Shown one piece after another: positions 15,764 through 24,808 of a DNA stretch of 38,411 bases (position 1 is its first letter; each line of letters begins with the position of its first letter). This DNA is from Clostridia bacterium (GTDB lineage Bacteria; Bacillota; Clostridia; Christensenellales; CAG-138), in the NCBI GenBank assembly GCA_017435905.1, contig JAFSEB010000042.1, positions 1 to 38,411 of the forward strand, given 5' to 3'. The notes beneath the pieces are model-generated. The model was not told where the DNA came from. It did no database searches and was given only the letters and a program-made list of their open reading frames with translations. Position numbers and translations under genes: made by a program.

Positions 15764-18700
15764 TTACACACCCATAAACATCCATCCGGGCAGCCACTCA
15801 AGGAACGTCACATAGCTGCGAGGCACCTCAAGACCGGAGATCACCGGATAGAACAGGATGAACAGCAGCACTGCCGCCGCCATCCAGATCCATTTGAGTT
15901 TGCCGAATGCCGCATCCTCTTCCTCCTTCTTTGAAAGCGCATACACCGTGATCAGCAGAATAAACGGTACGCTTGCAAAGAAATGGTAAATGAAGGTGCA
16001 CCTTGAGATCATCACCCAGGGCAGATAATTGGCCGCAAGACCCACAAGCAGAACGAAAAGCGTTTTATCGCCCCGTCTTGTGCCGCGGATCAGCGAGAAA
16101 ATCACGGCAATGGATGTCATCGAACATACCCACCATACAGCAGGGTTGCCCATGGCGGAAATGGTAGAAATATTGCCTTCCTTCACATAGTAGCTTACAT
16201 GGTACCAGATCGGCCGCAGGATAAATGGCCACTGCCACCATGGCGATTCGTAGGGATGCGTTGCCTTGAGGCCGCTATGGTAGCTGAACATGAATTCCTG
16301 TACGCCCCAAATGCCGGCAAGGTCATAGGAGACTTCCGAAAGCACATACGGCAGGTAGGAAAGCAGGTAGATCCCCACGGGGATCAGCACATAAAACAGG
16401 CAGCACCACAGGCAGGAAAGCACTGCGTTTTTCCAGAAAGGCTTCACAGCCTGCCGCAGACCCTCATCCGCACTTTCTTTCAGGCGGCGGTATTCAAGGT
16501 AACGCTGCACGAGGGATGTAAAGTAGATCACCGCAAGACCGCCGCCCGCATAGAAGCAGATCCATTTGCTGGCTGCACCGAGGCCGAAGAAAAGCCCTGC
16601 CAACGCCAGCGGCTTCAATGTCTTTTTCAATCCGTCGCTGAAGAAGTTCATCATGTAGTACTGATACATGTAGTAGAACATCAGCAGGATAAAGAACACG
16701 CCGTAAACATCGATGGTGGCGATGCGTGTTTGCGTGAAGTGCATGAAATCAAAGGCAAACAGGCATGCACAAAGAAGCGCATACTCGCTTTTTTTGAAAA
16801 GCCGCTTTCCAAACGCATACAGGATCGGCACCATGCCGATGCCGAAGAGCGTGCCCACGATGCGCCAGCCGAATGCGTTCATACCGAAAACGGCAATGCC
16901 CAGCATGATAAAGATCTTGCCGAGGGGCGGATGCGAATTCTCGTAGGGTGCGATGCCGTGAAGATGTTCATAGGCAGTACGGGCATGGTAAAGCTCATCA
17001 AAATGCATGCCGTTCAGATAAGAGGGCGTATCCGGCGTCTCCTCCGGTTCATCGAAAAGGAGCGCCCCATCCCCCTCTGCGGAGGCTTCGATCCGGTTGC
17101 CTGCCGCATCAAAAAATGCGATCTCGTTGAACCAGACCTTTCCATCCTGTACGGAAAGGGTCAGCCTGTCGGTGCTGATACCGCCGCCGATGTTATGCCA
17201 GCGGAACATGTGGTTATTATCCTGTGCATAGGTGATCTCCGATCCATCGGGAGCGGAAACCACGACGGTGCCTTCATAAATTCCGCCGAATACACGGATC
17301 TCGTCGATTTCAGCCGTTTGACCGAAAGTGATCTCCACCGTATCGCCCCTGTCCCCGTACCACGGCGTTTCGGGTGCGGTGGTGGTTCCAAGGTTCACAA
17401 GGGCGATCAGACCATAGACCGCCGTCAGTACAAGGCAGAATATTCTGTCTTTCTTTGTAAAGTTCAGTTTTGTATCCACAGGCAGCGGCAGCACGTCCTT
17501 CGTTTCACAGCGCAAAGAGCGCTGCTGTTTTTCTTTGAACGCAGGATGCTTGCGCTTCAGAAGGATCATGTCCACGCATGTCCATGTCAGGTAGGCAAAG
17601 CCGCTAAGACCAATCGCAGAACCGAATCTTGTCACGACATCATACACCATGCCCCGGGATTCCGGATGGTCAACGATCACGATCGCCATCAGCGCATTGA
17701 GCAGCGTGCTGCAGGTAAGCCATGCAAAAGAAGCGAAAAGCCTTCTGTCACGGTATACCGCAAACGCTGCGCACAGCAGCAGCAACGCCGGGAACAGATA
17801 GCGCTCGTGCATATAGTGGCCCAGCATGAAAAGCGCAACGAGCAGCCACGCAAGGGCAAGTGTAAGCGTATGTGCACTGCGCTTGCGCCCCTTTAAATAC
17901 AGGAAAGAAGCAAACGCAACGCTGAAGCAAATGAGAAGCGTTCCCCACGTCTGATAGGAGAAGAGCAGGAACGTATCCTTCACATCTGCCCAGTTGCCGC
18001 CGAAGAATGCAAAGAGGTTGAATGCCTCAATGCTCGCAAAAGGATAGGATGATGCCGTTCCGAGAAGCTTTTCCACAAACCAAAGCGGAGCTTCCTGTCC
18101 GCCCCGGAAAGGAAGCGCAAGAAGGAAGATCGCCCCTACTGCGGCAGCTACCGCCGCCACGGTACGGACCGTTCCTTTTTTCCATCCTGCATCCGCAATG
18201 TAAGCAAAATACGCCACCGCCAGCAGCGGCCCTGCCATCAAAGCCTGCGGCTTCACGATAATGGCAATGCCGTAAACAAGCCCTGCGAGGATCACTTTTT
18301 TCCGGATGAACAGCAGCACAACGCCAAGCAGCAGCACGGAAAGCACCTGATCGATCTGCCCCCAGCCGCCGGAAACAAAGGCCATTGCCGGGTTAAATGC
18401 CGTTATTGCCGCCGCAAGCAGAGAGAATGCCGCACTGCCCTCCTCGTTTTCCGAAGCGCTGCGTGCAATGCGGAAAACCGCATATGCTGCCAGCAGGTCT
18501 GCAAGGATGGACGGCATCTTGATCAAAAGCACATGCCCTGCGCTGCCGTAGGTAAGGCCCGCTGCCCTTGCGATGCTGCCCACAAGCCAAAGCACATACA
18601 TGTAGCCCGGCGGATAATCCGCAAACAGGCCCGATGTGTAGAACGCCGCAGGCCCGTTCTCCGCCAGCAAATTCGCCCATGCCATAAAGCAGGCGATATC

Positions 18701-19504
18701 CGTGGAGTGCCCTTCCACAAATACGGAAAGCACGCTGCGTGCAAGGAATGCCAGCAGCAGGATGGCAGCAAGGGCCAGTCCACACTGGGGCGCCGGCTTT
18801 GTCAGCGTATCCGCACGCACCACGATGCGGCTGTAAACGAGGAAATAGATGCAGGCGCAAAGGATCGCCGTGAACACGGACTCCTTCAGATAAGGCACTT
18901 CGCCCTCTGCATATTCCGTTTCGGGCTCGTCATAGGATACCTCCGCCACGGAAAGATCCGCCGCATTGCCCTGATAGTCCGCAAGGTATTCCACCGTTAC
19001 ATCATCAAACCATGCGCTACCGGAGGCTTCCGCCCCGTAGCCGCCGATGCGGACACACACGGTGATCTCATCCTGCTTTTTTGCTGTTTTGCCGATCAGT
19101 TCAAGAGTCTCAAAGCCATCGGTGGTACCGTAAACACCTTTGGAAGATGCAAGGCTTCCGAGAACGGATATATTGGCGCCCGCTCCGCCTTCCACACCCT
19201 CTGTGCGAACACGGCAGGTGAGCCTGTAAACGCTCTTTGCTTTAACGGAAACCGATTGGCAGAGCTTGACATCATTCGCATCGCTCCAAAGGTAAGCAGT
19301 GCCGCCGTCATCTTCCGTGTATACGGCATATCCTGCCGCTTCATCTCCGTTCCAGGCATCATAAAACCAGCCTGCCGGCAAAAAGCTATCCCCATCGCCC
19401 TTCGTGAAACCGCCGTTTTCGATGAGGTTCTCCTCCGCCAATACAGGAAATACCGCAAAAAGAAGCAGCATGAACAGCAATATGCTCAGTATCCGTTTTT
19501 TCAT
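15764..19504 (-). CDS. Giant two-module GT-C glycosyltransferase with extracytoplasmic sugar-binding-like domains
   Basis: 1246 residues. A signal-like hydrophobic N-terminus (1-23) is followed by an extracytoplasmic beta domain resembling CBM4/9-type modules (about 25-175, NLIENGGF start, AWFDDVTVEYL end). Next comes a first multi-spanning GT-C module (about 205-650) with acidic loop motif HSTDI (266-270), a YPPGYMYVLW motif, NPAMAF and HERYLFP (567-573). A second soluble insert (about 705-800) resembles a discoidin-like fold. A second GT-C module (about 820-1246) is clearly of the protein O-mannosyltransferase (GT39) type: HFDELYHARTAYEH with the catalytic Asp-Glu pair (836-837), then ENSHPPLGKIFI. 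It should transfer sugars from polyprenyl phosphate to proteins or wall polymers outside the cell. No clear Shine-Dalgarno is seen before the ATG. GtrA follows in the operon. Confidence 0.85.
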   Translation of the reverse strand: MKKRILSILLFMLLLFAVFPVLAEENLIENGGFTKGDGDSFLPAGWFYDAWNGDEAAGYAVYTEDDGGTAYLWSDANDVKLCQSVSVKAKSVYRLTCRVRTEGVEGGAGANISVLGSLASSKGVYGTTDGFETLELIGKTAKKQDEITVCVRIGGYGAEASGSAWFDDVTVEYLADYQGNAADLSVAEVSYDEPETEYAEGEVPYLKESVFTAILCACIYFLVYSRIVVRADTLTKPAPQCGLALAAILLLAFLARSVLSVFVEGHSTDIACFMAWANLLAENGPAAFYTSGLFADYPPGYMYVLWLVGSIARAAGLTYGSAGHVLLIKMPSILADLLAAYAVFRIARSASENEEGSAAFSLLAAAITAFNPAMAFVSGGWGQIDQVLSVLLLGVVLLFIRKKVILAGLVYGIAIIVKPQALMAGPLLAVAYFAYIADAGWKKGTVRTVAAVAAAVGAIFLLALPFRGGQEAPLWFVEKLLGTASSYPFASIEAFNLFAFFGGNWADVKDTFLLFSYQTWGTLLICFSVAFASFLYLKGRKRSAHTLTLALAWLLVALFMLGHYMHERYLFPALLLLCAAFAVYRDRRLFASFAWLTCSTLLNALMAIVIVDHPESRGMVYDVVTRFGSAIGLSGFAYLTWTCVDMILLKRKHPAFKEKQQRSLRCETKDVLPLPVDTKLNFTKKDRIFCLVLTAVYGLIALVNLGTTTAPETPWYGDRGDTVEITFGQTAEIDEIRVFGGIYEGTVVVSAPDGSEITYAQDNNHMFRWHNIGGGISTDRLTLSVQDGKVWFNEIAFFDAAGNRIEASAEGDGALLFDEPEETPDTPSYLNGMHFDELYHARTAYEHLHGIAPYENSHPPLGKIFIMLGIAVFGMNAFGWRIVGTLFGIGMVPILYAFGKRLFKKSEYALLCACLFAFDFMHFTQTRIATIDVYGVFFILLMFYYMYQYYMMNFFSDGLKKTLKPLALAGLFFGLGAASKWICFYAGGGLAVIYFTSLVQRYLEYRRLKESADEGLRQAVKPFWKNAVLSCLWCCLFYVLIPVGIYLLSYLPYVLSEVSYDLAGIWGVQEFMFSYHSGLKATHPYESPWWQWPFILRPIWYHVSYYVKEGNISTISAMGNPAVWWVCSMTSIAVIFSLIRGTRRGDKTLFVLLVGLAANYLPWVMISRCTFIYHFFASVPFILLITVYALSKKEEEDAAFGKLKWIWMAAAVLLFILFYPVISGLEVPRSYVTFLEWLPGWMFMGV

Positions 19505-19610
19505 CGTAACAGTATCCGGTCAAATGCCGGTCCTTTCTATTTTTCGGTATCGGATCGGGTGCTGGGCGCTTTTCCCACCCTGCCGGTAAAATCACTTCTA
19601 TAGTATTGCT

Positions 19611-19619
19611 AATAGAATA
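19611..19619 (-). promoter_or_regulatory. Possible extended -10 element for the glycosyltransferase operon
   Basis: On the minus strand TGGTATTCT (19611-19619) fits the TGn-TATNNT extended -10 form about 107 bases upstream of the glycosyltransferase start. The -35 region is not convincing. No other gene lies in 19505-19706. Confidence 0.35.
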
Positions 19620-19706
19620 CCACATTTTACGGGTTTTCCCATCCCCTGCAGGAAAAAAAGCCGTTTCTTTTCAGAAGATTCACACTATTTGGCTGTCTTC
19701 TTACGC

Positions 19707-19735
19707 AAAAAAGCAAGGCCGCAAGCCTTGCTTTT
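19707..19735. terminator. Terminator after yraN
   Basis: A stem GCAAGGC/GCCTTGC, extended by AA/TT pairs, with a five-base loop and T/A tracts on both sides, lies 12 bases after the yraN stop on the minus strand. It isolates rbgA-rnhB-yraN from the glycosyltransferase-comM run. Confidence 0.87.
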
Positions 19736-19747
19736 ATCCTGTATGGG

Positions 19748-20098
19748 TTAAAGCGTAAACGCATCTTTGATATGTTCGACCTTCTCCGTCAAAAGATCCA
19801 CTTCCAGCACATCGAAACGGATATCCGCTTCAAACCGGTTTGTCTGAAGCAGATAAGCCTGTGCGCCGGTAATGATATTGCGCTGCTTTGCAGGCGTCAC
19901 CGCTTCCCTGCCAAAGCCATAGCCGCTCCCCGAACGTGCTTTTACCTCTGCAAACACAAGGGTATCCCCTTGCTCCAGGATCAGATCCACCTCGCAGCGC
20001 TCTGCACGAAAATTCTTTTTAAGCAGCGTATACCCCTGCCGTTCCATGTAGGCAAGGGCGATCCTTTCGCCTTTTGCGCCGCGTTCCCGGTTGTTCAT
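19748..20098 (-). CDS. yraN: YraN/UPF0102 family predicted endonuclease-like protein
   Basis: 116 residues with the restriction-endonuclease-like fold signature: GAKGERIALAYMERQGY, then EVDLILEQGDTLVFAEVKAR, where E, D and ExK are the predicted metal site. The family's precise role is not established. Its start overlaps the end of rnhB by four bases (ATGA), the usual rnhB-yraN arrangement. A terminator follows. Confidence 0.92.
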   Translation of the reverse strand: MNNRERGAKGERIALAYMERQGYTLLKKNFRAERCEVDLILEQGDTLVFAEVKARSGSGYGFGREAVTPAKQRNIITGAQAYLLQTNRFEADIRFDVLEVDLLTEKVEHIKDAFTL

Positions 20099-20727
20099 AC
20101 ATCCTCCACGATGTTTTTGATGAAGCTGCGCCGATGGATCGGACAGGGGCCGTACGCCTTGAGCGCAGCGATATGCTCCGCCGTTCCGTAACCCTTGTTT
20201 CTCGCAAAGCCGTACATGGGGTAAAGCGCATCCATTTCACGCATATAGGCATCACGTTCCACCTTGGCAACGATAGAGGCCGCTGCGATCAGGTAGGAGA
20301 TCGCATCGCCATGGATGAGTGGGTGCTGCTGTGCAGGGATGGCAAGGCCTTTTACCGCATCCACAAAAACGTGCTCACAGGCCACGCCCATATTCTCATA
20401 AGCACGGACAAAGGCATTCTTTGTCGCGTTGAGAATGTTGACCGCATCGATCTCCTTTTCATCCGCCCAGCCTGTGCCGAAGGCGATCGCCGTTTCACGC
20501 AGGATGGGCGCCAGCTTCTCCCGTCTGCCCTCGGATACTTTTTTGGAGTCGTTTACGTATTCAATAAGCGGTTCCGGCGGCATGATGATGCAGGCGGTAA
20601 CAACAGGTCCTGCAAGGGGGCCTCGCCCCACTTCATCCATACCGGCAGGAAAAATGCCTTTTTCCCAGAATTCCCGTTCCATACGGGTCAGTTCAAACAA
20701 GCGTTCCGCCTCATTCCGCCGTGCCAT
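20095..20727 (-). CDS. rnhB: Ribonuclease HII
   Basis: 210 residues. It removes ribonucleotides and RNA:DNA hybrids. GMDEVGRGPLAGPVV (29-43) carries the first two acidic metal ligands (Asp31, Glu32). A third Asp is in HVFVDAVKGL, and the family block DAISYLIAAASIVAKVERD follows. A KKVSEGRREKL substrate-binding segment is also present. The start is inside the rbgA 3' end (17-base overlap). Confidence 0.95.
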   Translation of the reverse strand: MARRNEAERLFELTRMEREFWEKGIFPAGMDEVGRGPLAGPVVTACIIMPPEPLIEYVNDSKKVSEGRREKLAPILRETAIAFGTGWADEKEIDAVNILNATKNAFVRAYENMGVACEHVFVDAVKGLAIPAQQHPLIHGDAISYLIAAASIVAKVERDAYMREMDALYPMYGFARNKGYGTAEHIAALKAYGPCPIHRRSFIKNIVEDV

Positions 20728-21607
20728 CGTTCGCTTCCTCTTTAGGATTGGGTTCGGGCATGGGTTCGTTCACCCTGTCAAGAGTAACCCGGGCGATCTT
20801 GCCGGCACGGTATTCGTCAAGCACGATGCGTGCCGCCCTTTCCGTATCCGCTTCGTTGCCGGAAAGGATAAAACCGCGGCTGCGGCACACGGCTTCAAGC
20901 AGCTCTTCCCTTGGCATTTCAGGCGTGATCTTCTTATAGCGTGCCGCAAGCTCCGCCGGGCAGATCACGTTAAGTTCCGACAAAAGCCCCGATGCAAGGC
21001 GCTCCACATCCATGATATCATCCTTGATGGAACCGATATAGGCAAGGTGCGCCGCAAGGCCTTCGTCTTCGAGCTTCGGCCAAAGAAGACCGGGGGTATC
21101 CATCAGTTCCAGATAAGGGGACACCTTCACCCACTGTTTTCCCTTTGTAACACCGGGCTTATCGCCCACCTGTGCACGGGTGGCACCTGCAATGCGGTTG
21201 ATGAAGGTGGATTTTCCCACATTGGGGATGCCCACCACCATGGCACGCACCACCTTGTTGATGCCCTTTTCACGCATACGCTTCACCTTTTCGGAAGCAG
21301 CGTTTTCGATCAGGGTCACAGCGGCTTTTTTCTTTGCGGAGTTGGTCGCCACAAATTCGATGGCAGCGATCCCCTGCCTGCGGTAATATTCCACCCACGC
21401 CTTCGTTTCCTGCGGCGAAGCAAGGTCGCTTTTGTTCAAAAGGATGACCCGCTGTTTTTGGGAGAACAGATCGTCAAAATCCGGGTTGCGTGTGGCACGG
21501 GGCGCACGGGCGTCCACGATCTCCACCACAACATCGATCAGCTTCAAATTTTCAATGAGCATACGGCGTGCTTTCGCCATGTGCCCGGGATACCATTGGA
21601 TCAGCAT
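20711..21607 (-). CDS. rbgA: Ribosome biogenesis GTPase RbgA (YlqF)
   Basis: 298 residues from MLIQWYPGHMAKARR, with GGAGGG five bases before ATG 21607; the longer in-frame extension would begin at the -35 and is rejected. RbgA drives late 50S assembly. The G-motifs are circularly permuted as in YRG GTPases: NKSD (G4, 58-61) precedes GIPNVGKS (G1, 126-133), then MDTPGLLWP (G3). A C-terminal helical domain follows. First gene of a three-gene operon with its own promoter. Confidence 0.95.
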   Translation of the reverse strand: MLIQWYPGHMAKARRMLIENLKLIDVVVEIVDARAPRATRNPDFDDLFSQKQRVILLNKSDLASPQETKAWVEYYRRQGIAAIEFVATNSAKKKAAVTLIENAASEKVKRMREKGINKVVRAMVVGIPNVGKSTFINRIAGATRAQVGDKPGVTKGKQWVKVSPYLELMDTPGLLWPKLEDEGLAAHLAYIGSIKDDIMDVERLASGLLSELNVICPAELAARYKKITPEMPREELLEAVCRSRGFILSGNEADTERAARIVLDEYRAGKIARVTLDRVNEPMPEPNPKEEANDGTAE

Positions 21608-21645
21608 TTTCCCTCCGAAAAAGCATATTATCGTAACTACAGTAC

Positions 21646-21673
21646 AGTATACCACATCTCTGCCTTTTCGCAA
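21646..21673 (-). promoter_or_regulatory. Promoter of rbgA-rnhB-yraN
   Basis: Minus-strand TTGCGA (21668-21673), 16-base spacer, then TATACT (21646-21651), preceded by TGG to make an extended -10. It sits 38 bases before the rbgA ATG. Confidence 0.75.
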
Positions 21674-21689
21674 AACGCTTGATTTCCTG

Positions 21690-22088
21690 TTAAATAAGGC
21701 TGTACCAGCGGAACGCCTCTATTTCATAAAGATACTGCACGATGTTGGCGATCCGTGCCAGCTCCGCACGCGCCTGCGGCTCTTTAACGGAGATCATCGC
21801 ACCGCAGGTGTCAAAGGCAACGGACAGCTCATCCACATCCTCATGATTGAAAAACATCTTCAGAAAAGCTTTTTTCTCCTTAAAGGCTTCCCATACTTCG
21901 GAAAACACATGCTCCGCTTCTTCCCATTCCTCCGAAAGTACATATGTTTTCGCCTCCTCCGCCCCCTGCCGCAGCCGGGGCGTAAGGCGGCGTATCACAA
22001 AGTGCGGATACAAAAAAAGAAAAAGCAGAAATGCCGCAGCCAAAGCACATGCGATCAAATTCGCACACACGAACTTTTTTCCGTTCAC
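21690..22088 (-). CDS. DUF4363-type small membrane-anchored protein
   Basis: 132 residues. One N-terminal transmembrane helix (about 8-28) is followed by a helical extracytoplasmic part rich in Glu and Lys, with a recurring EEWEEAEHVFSEVWEAFKEK-type amphipathic helix. I recognise the pattern as the DUF4363 family, of unknown function, usually encoded directly after a DUF421 protein. Here its start overlaps the DUF421 gene by four bases. Partnership with that protein is inferred from synteny. Confidence 0.78.
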   Translation of the reverse strand: MNGKKFVCANLIACALAAAFLLFLFLYPHFVIRRLTPRLRQGAEEAKTYVLSEEWEEAEHVFSEVWEAFKEKKAFLKMFFNHEDVDELSVAFDTCGAMISVKEPQARAELARIANIVQYLYEIEAFRWYSLI

Positions 22089-22816
22089 GTATCCCTTTCC
22101 TTTCCACCGCCTTTTGTATCAAAAAAGATCACATTGCCGCCCCGCGACCGGTACCGCTGAATGTGAAGCATACTGTTATCGGTAAGAAATGCAAAAAATA
22201 CATCCCGTTCCGACAGAATGCCTGCCTTCTGCAGCTGCTTTTTCAGCCACGTTTCGTTATATCCTGCCCGTTTGAGCGCACCGTGGTGTACCTGCCCATC
22301 CTGTATGAGCATCAGCGGCAGGGTGCTTTCCCCGGCCGGGATGTGCAGCAGCTCGCAGGTGGGCTTTTGCTTCGCCCCCTTCAGCAGTACGGAAAGCTCG
22401 CCGTTCGTTTCAAGGATCGCATAGGCGACCTCATCGACGGAAAATACATCCTTGCTGCGAAGCTGTTCCATCAGGTCGGAGAGCGTATACCTGGCACTGC
22501 GAAGCGCCGCTTCCTCCACCACGCCCTTTGATATGAGAACAATGCTCTGCCCGCAGGCAATTTTTCGTACACCTTCGCTTTTCAGCGACAGGTATGCCAC
22601 AAGGTTCTGCAGCAAAAACAGCGTCAGGATCGGTACGATCCCGTAAAAAAGCGGAACGCCCGTGTTGGTTGCGGGCTCAAGGGCAAGCTCTGCGATCAAA
22701 AGCGTGATCACAAGATCAAAGGGCTGCAGGTCGCTCAGCTGCCGCTTTCCCGTCAGGCGCAGCGCAACAAAAACAAGCAGATACAGCAAAACGACCCTGA
22801 GAAACAGAACCAGCAT
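22085..22816 (-). CDS. DUF421 (YetF/YcaP-type) membrane protein
   Basis: 243 residues. Two or three N-terminal membrane helices (about 3-75) contain the family start LTGKRQLSDLQPFDLVITLLIAE. Two cytoplasmic alpha/beta repeats follow, with SKGVVEEAALRSARYTLSDL and the RSKDVFSVDEVAYAILETNGELSVL signature. The biochemical role is not settled; several members are linked to sporulation and envelope stress. ATG 22816 has GGGAGG upstream. It is divergent from the Na/Pi transporter and coupled to DUF4363. Confidence 0.88.
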   Translation of the reverse strand: MLVLFLRVVLLYLLVFVALRLTGKRQLSDLQPFDLVITLLIAELALEPATNTGVPLFYGIVPILTLFLLQNLVAYLSLKSEGVRKIACGQSIVLISKGVVEEAALRSARYTLSDLMEQLRSKDVFSVDEVAYAILETNGELSVLLKGAKQKPTCELLHIPAGESTLPLMLIQDGQVHHGALKRAGYNETWLKKQLQKAGILSERDVFFAFLTDNSMLHIQRYRSRGGNVIFFDTKGGGKERDT

Positions 22817-22896
22817 TTTCCGTATCCTCCCTCCGAGATTTCTTTTTCAGTATTCCGATAAAAAGTCCCTTTCATGCACGCACCCGAAGAACTTTA

Positions 22897-22947
22897 CCTA
22901 TATTTAACACAGCAGCCCGTTGCAACTTAACATGAATTGCGTATAAT
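22897..22947. promoter_or_regulatory. Divergent promoters sharing a palindromic -35 (TTGCAA)
   Basis: TTGCAA at 22920-22925 reads the same on both strands. To the right, a 16-base spacer leads to a perfect TATAAT (22942-22947) for the Na/Pi transporter. To the left, a 17-base spacer leads to TATAGG (minus strand, 22897-22902) for the DUF421 gene. The two polymerases would compete for the same -35. Confidence 0.65.
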
Positions 22948-22990
22948 ACATTTCGGATAAAGAAATACAAGAGAAAAAGGATTTTTACAC

Positions 22991-24745
22991 ATGGATATTT
23001 TTGATCTGCTCTCACTCTTTGGCGGCCTTGCGCTGTTCCTGCTTGGCATGAACCTGATGGGAAACGCCCTTGAAAAGAAAGCCGGCGGCAAGCTGAAAAC
23101 GATCCTTGAAAGCCTGACGAGCAGCCCCTTCAGAGGTCTGCTTCTCGGTATGGCGGTCACCGCCGTGATCCAGTCCTCCTCCGCTACCACCGTTATGGTG
23201 GTGGGCTTTGTCAGCGCAGGCGTAATGACCCTTCATCAGGCCATTTATATCATCATGGGCGCCAATATCGGTACCACGGTAACGGCGTGGCTCCTGAGCC
23301 TGATGGGCGTAAGCGGCGACAGCTTCCTCATCACCATGTTCAAGCCCACCTCCTTCACGCCGATCCTTGCCCTTGCCGGCATCATCCTTTTCATGTTCTT
23401 CAAAAGCGCAAAGAAGAAAGACACCGGTATGATCTTCCTCGGCTTTGCGGTGCTCATGACCGGTATGAGCCAGATGTCCGATGCGGTAGCGGGCCTGAAA
23501 GACGTTCCTGCCTTCACCAATATCCTGCTTCTTTTTGAAAACCCCATCCTCGGCGTACTTGCAGGTGCGGTGCTGACGGCGGTCATCCAGTCCTCCTCTG
23601 CCTCTGTCGGTATCCTGCAGGCGCTTTCCTCCACGGGTGCCATCACCTTTGGTGCGGCGATCCCCATCATCATGGGTCAGAACATCGGCACCACGGTAAC
23701 GGCGCTCCTTGCCTCCGCCGATGCCACAAAGAGCGCAAGGCGTGCGGCCATCGTGCACCTTTACTTCAATATCATCGGCACGGTAACACTGCTCGTTCTC
23801 TTCTATGCCCTGAAGGCGATCTTCGGCTTCTCCTTCACGGAAGGCGTGATCGATGAAAAAGGCATCGCCATCGTGCATACCGCATTCAACGTTCTTTGCA
23901 CGCTGATGCTGCTGCCCTTTGGCAACCAGCTTGAAAAGCTCGCCTGCATTACCGTTAAGGGCGAAGAGCGCGGCGAAGAGATCCGCATGCTGGATGAGCA
24001 CCTGCTTGCCGTTCCCACCGTTGCGGTGGAGCGTTGTCACAGCGCCGTTGTCGCCATGGCGGAATGCTCTGTCGGAGCTTTCAAAAAAGCACTTCACATC
24101 TTCGATGAGTTCAGCACCAAGCTGGCAGACGAGATCCGTGAGGATGAAGACCTTGCAGACCGCTATGAGGATAAGATCGGTACCTTCCTCGTAAAGCTTT
24201 CCGCCGAAAACCTTTCCGATGCGGATAACCTGGAATGCACCAAGTTCCTGCGCCTGATCGGTGAGCTGGAGCGTATCAGCGACCATGCGGTGAACCTGCT
24301 GGAGTCTGCAGAGGAGATGCAGCAGAAGCAGATCGTGTTTTCCGACCATGCCCGTCATGAGCTCAACACCATCAGCGCTGCCGCACAGGAAGTCATCAGC
24401 ATCACGATGGATGCGCTCCGCTCCGGAGATCCTGTGAAGGCGTTTACGGTAGAGCCCCTTGAGCAGGTCATCGACGAGCTTCGTGACCAGATCAAACTGA
24501 ACCATACGCTTCGTCTGCAGAAGAATGAATGCACCATTGAGCACGGCTTTGTGCTGTCCGATATCCTGACCAACCTTGAGCGTGTATCCGACCATTGCTC
24601 CAATGTTTGCGTCTGCATTCAGGAGCTGAGCAGCCACAATGCCCTCGGTGCCCATCAGTATCTCGACGAACTGAAGACAGAACGACCCGAGTTCAAGACC
24701 CAGTACGAGGTTTTCCGGAAAAAGTACAGCCTCGAAAGCGCATAA
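22991..24745 (+). CDS. Na+/phosphate cotransporter (NptA/YjbB type) with C-terminal PhoU-like domain
   Basis: 584 residues. Two inverted membrane repeats each carry the SLC34-type QSSS motif (AVIQSSSATTV at 59-69, AVIQSSSASVG near 200) and a GxNIGTTVTA motif. Together they form the Na/Pi path. The C-terminal ~230 residues (from about 350) are helical, with two PhoU-like three-helix repeats (LIGELERISDHAVNLLE and LTNLERVSDHCSNVC). The protein imports or exports phosphate with sodium; the PhoU part probably gates it by phosphate status. It starts at ATG 22991 behind a weak AAAGGA site. Confidence 0.93.
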   Translation: MDIFDLLSLFGGLALFLLGMNLMGNALEKKAGGKLKTILESLTSSPFRGLLLGMAVTAVIQSSSATTVMVVGFVSAGVMTLHQAIYIIMGANIGTTVTAWLLSLMGVSGDSFLITMFKPTSFTPILALAGIILFMFFKSAKKKDTGMIFLGFAVLMTGMSQMSDAVAGLKDVPAFTNILLLFENPILGVLAGAVLTAVIQSSSASVGILQALSSTGAITFGAAIPIIMGQNIGTTVTALLASADATKSARRAAIVHLYFNIIGTVTLLVLFYALKAIFGFSFTEGVIDEKGIAIVHTAFNVLCTLMLLPFGNQLEKLACITVKGEERGEEIRMLDEHLLAVPTVAVERCHSAVVAMAECSVGAFKKALHIFDEFSTKLADEIREDEDLADRYEDKIGTFLVKLSAENLSDADNLECTKFLRLIGELERISDHAVNLLESAEEMQQKQIVFSDHARHELNTISAAAQEVISITMDALRSGDPVKAFTVEPLEQVIDELRDQIKLNHTLRLQKNECTIEHGFVLSDILTNLERVSDHCSNVCVCIQELSSHNALGAHQYLDELKTERPEFKTQYEVFRKKYSLESA

Positions 24746-24757
24746 AACAGACCGTAC

Positions 24758-24792
24758 AAAAAATGCGGAGTGGTTTTCCACTCCGCATTTTT
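24758..24792. terminator. Bidirectional terminator between convergent genes
   Basis: Perfect stem AAAAATGCGGAGTGG/CACTCCGCATTTTT (loop five bases) between the transporter stop (24745) and the reductase stop (24809). It serves both strands. Confidence 0.92.
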
Positions 24793-24808
24793 ATATGAAA
24801 CGAAACAC

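Noticed and set aside
16199..17896. 565-residue plus-strand reading frame opposite the glycosyltransferase
   Set aside because: No start signal, no domain pattern; the minus strand encodes the PMT motifs.
23012..24781. 589-residue minus-strand reading frame opposite the Na/Pi transporter
   Set aside because: Antisense shadow: low-complexity His/Gly-rich translation, no ribosome site, while the plus strand encodes clear QSSS and PhoU motifs.
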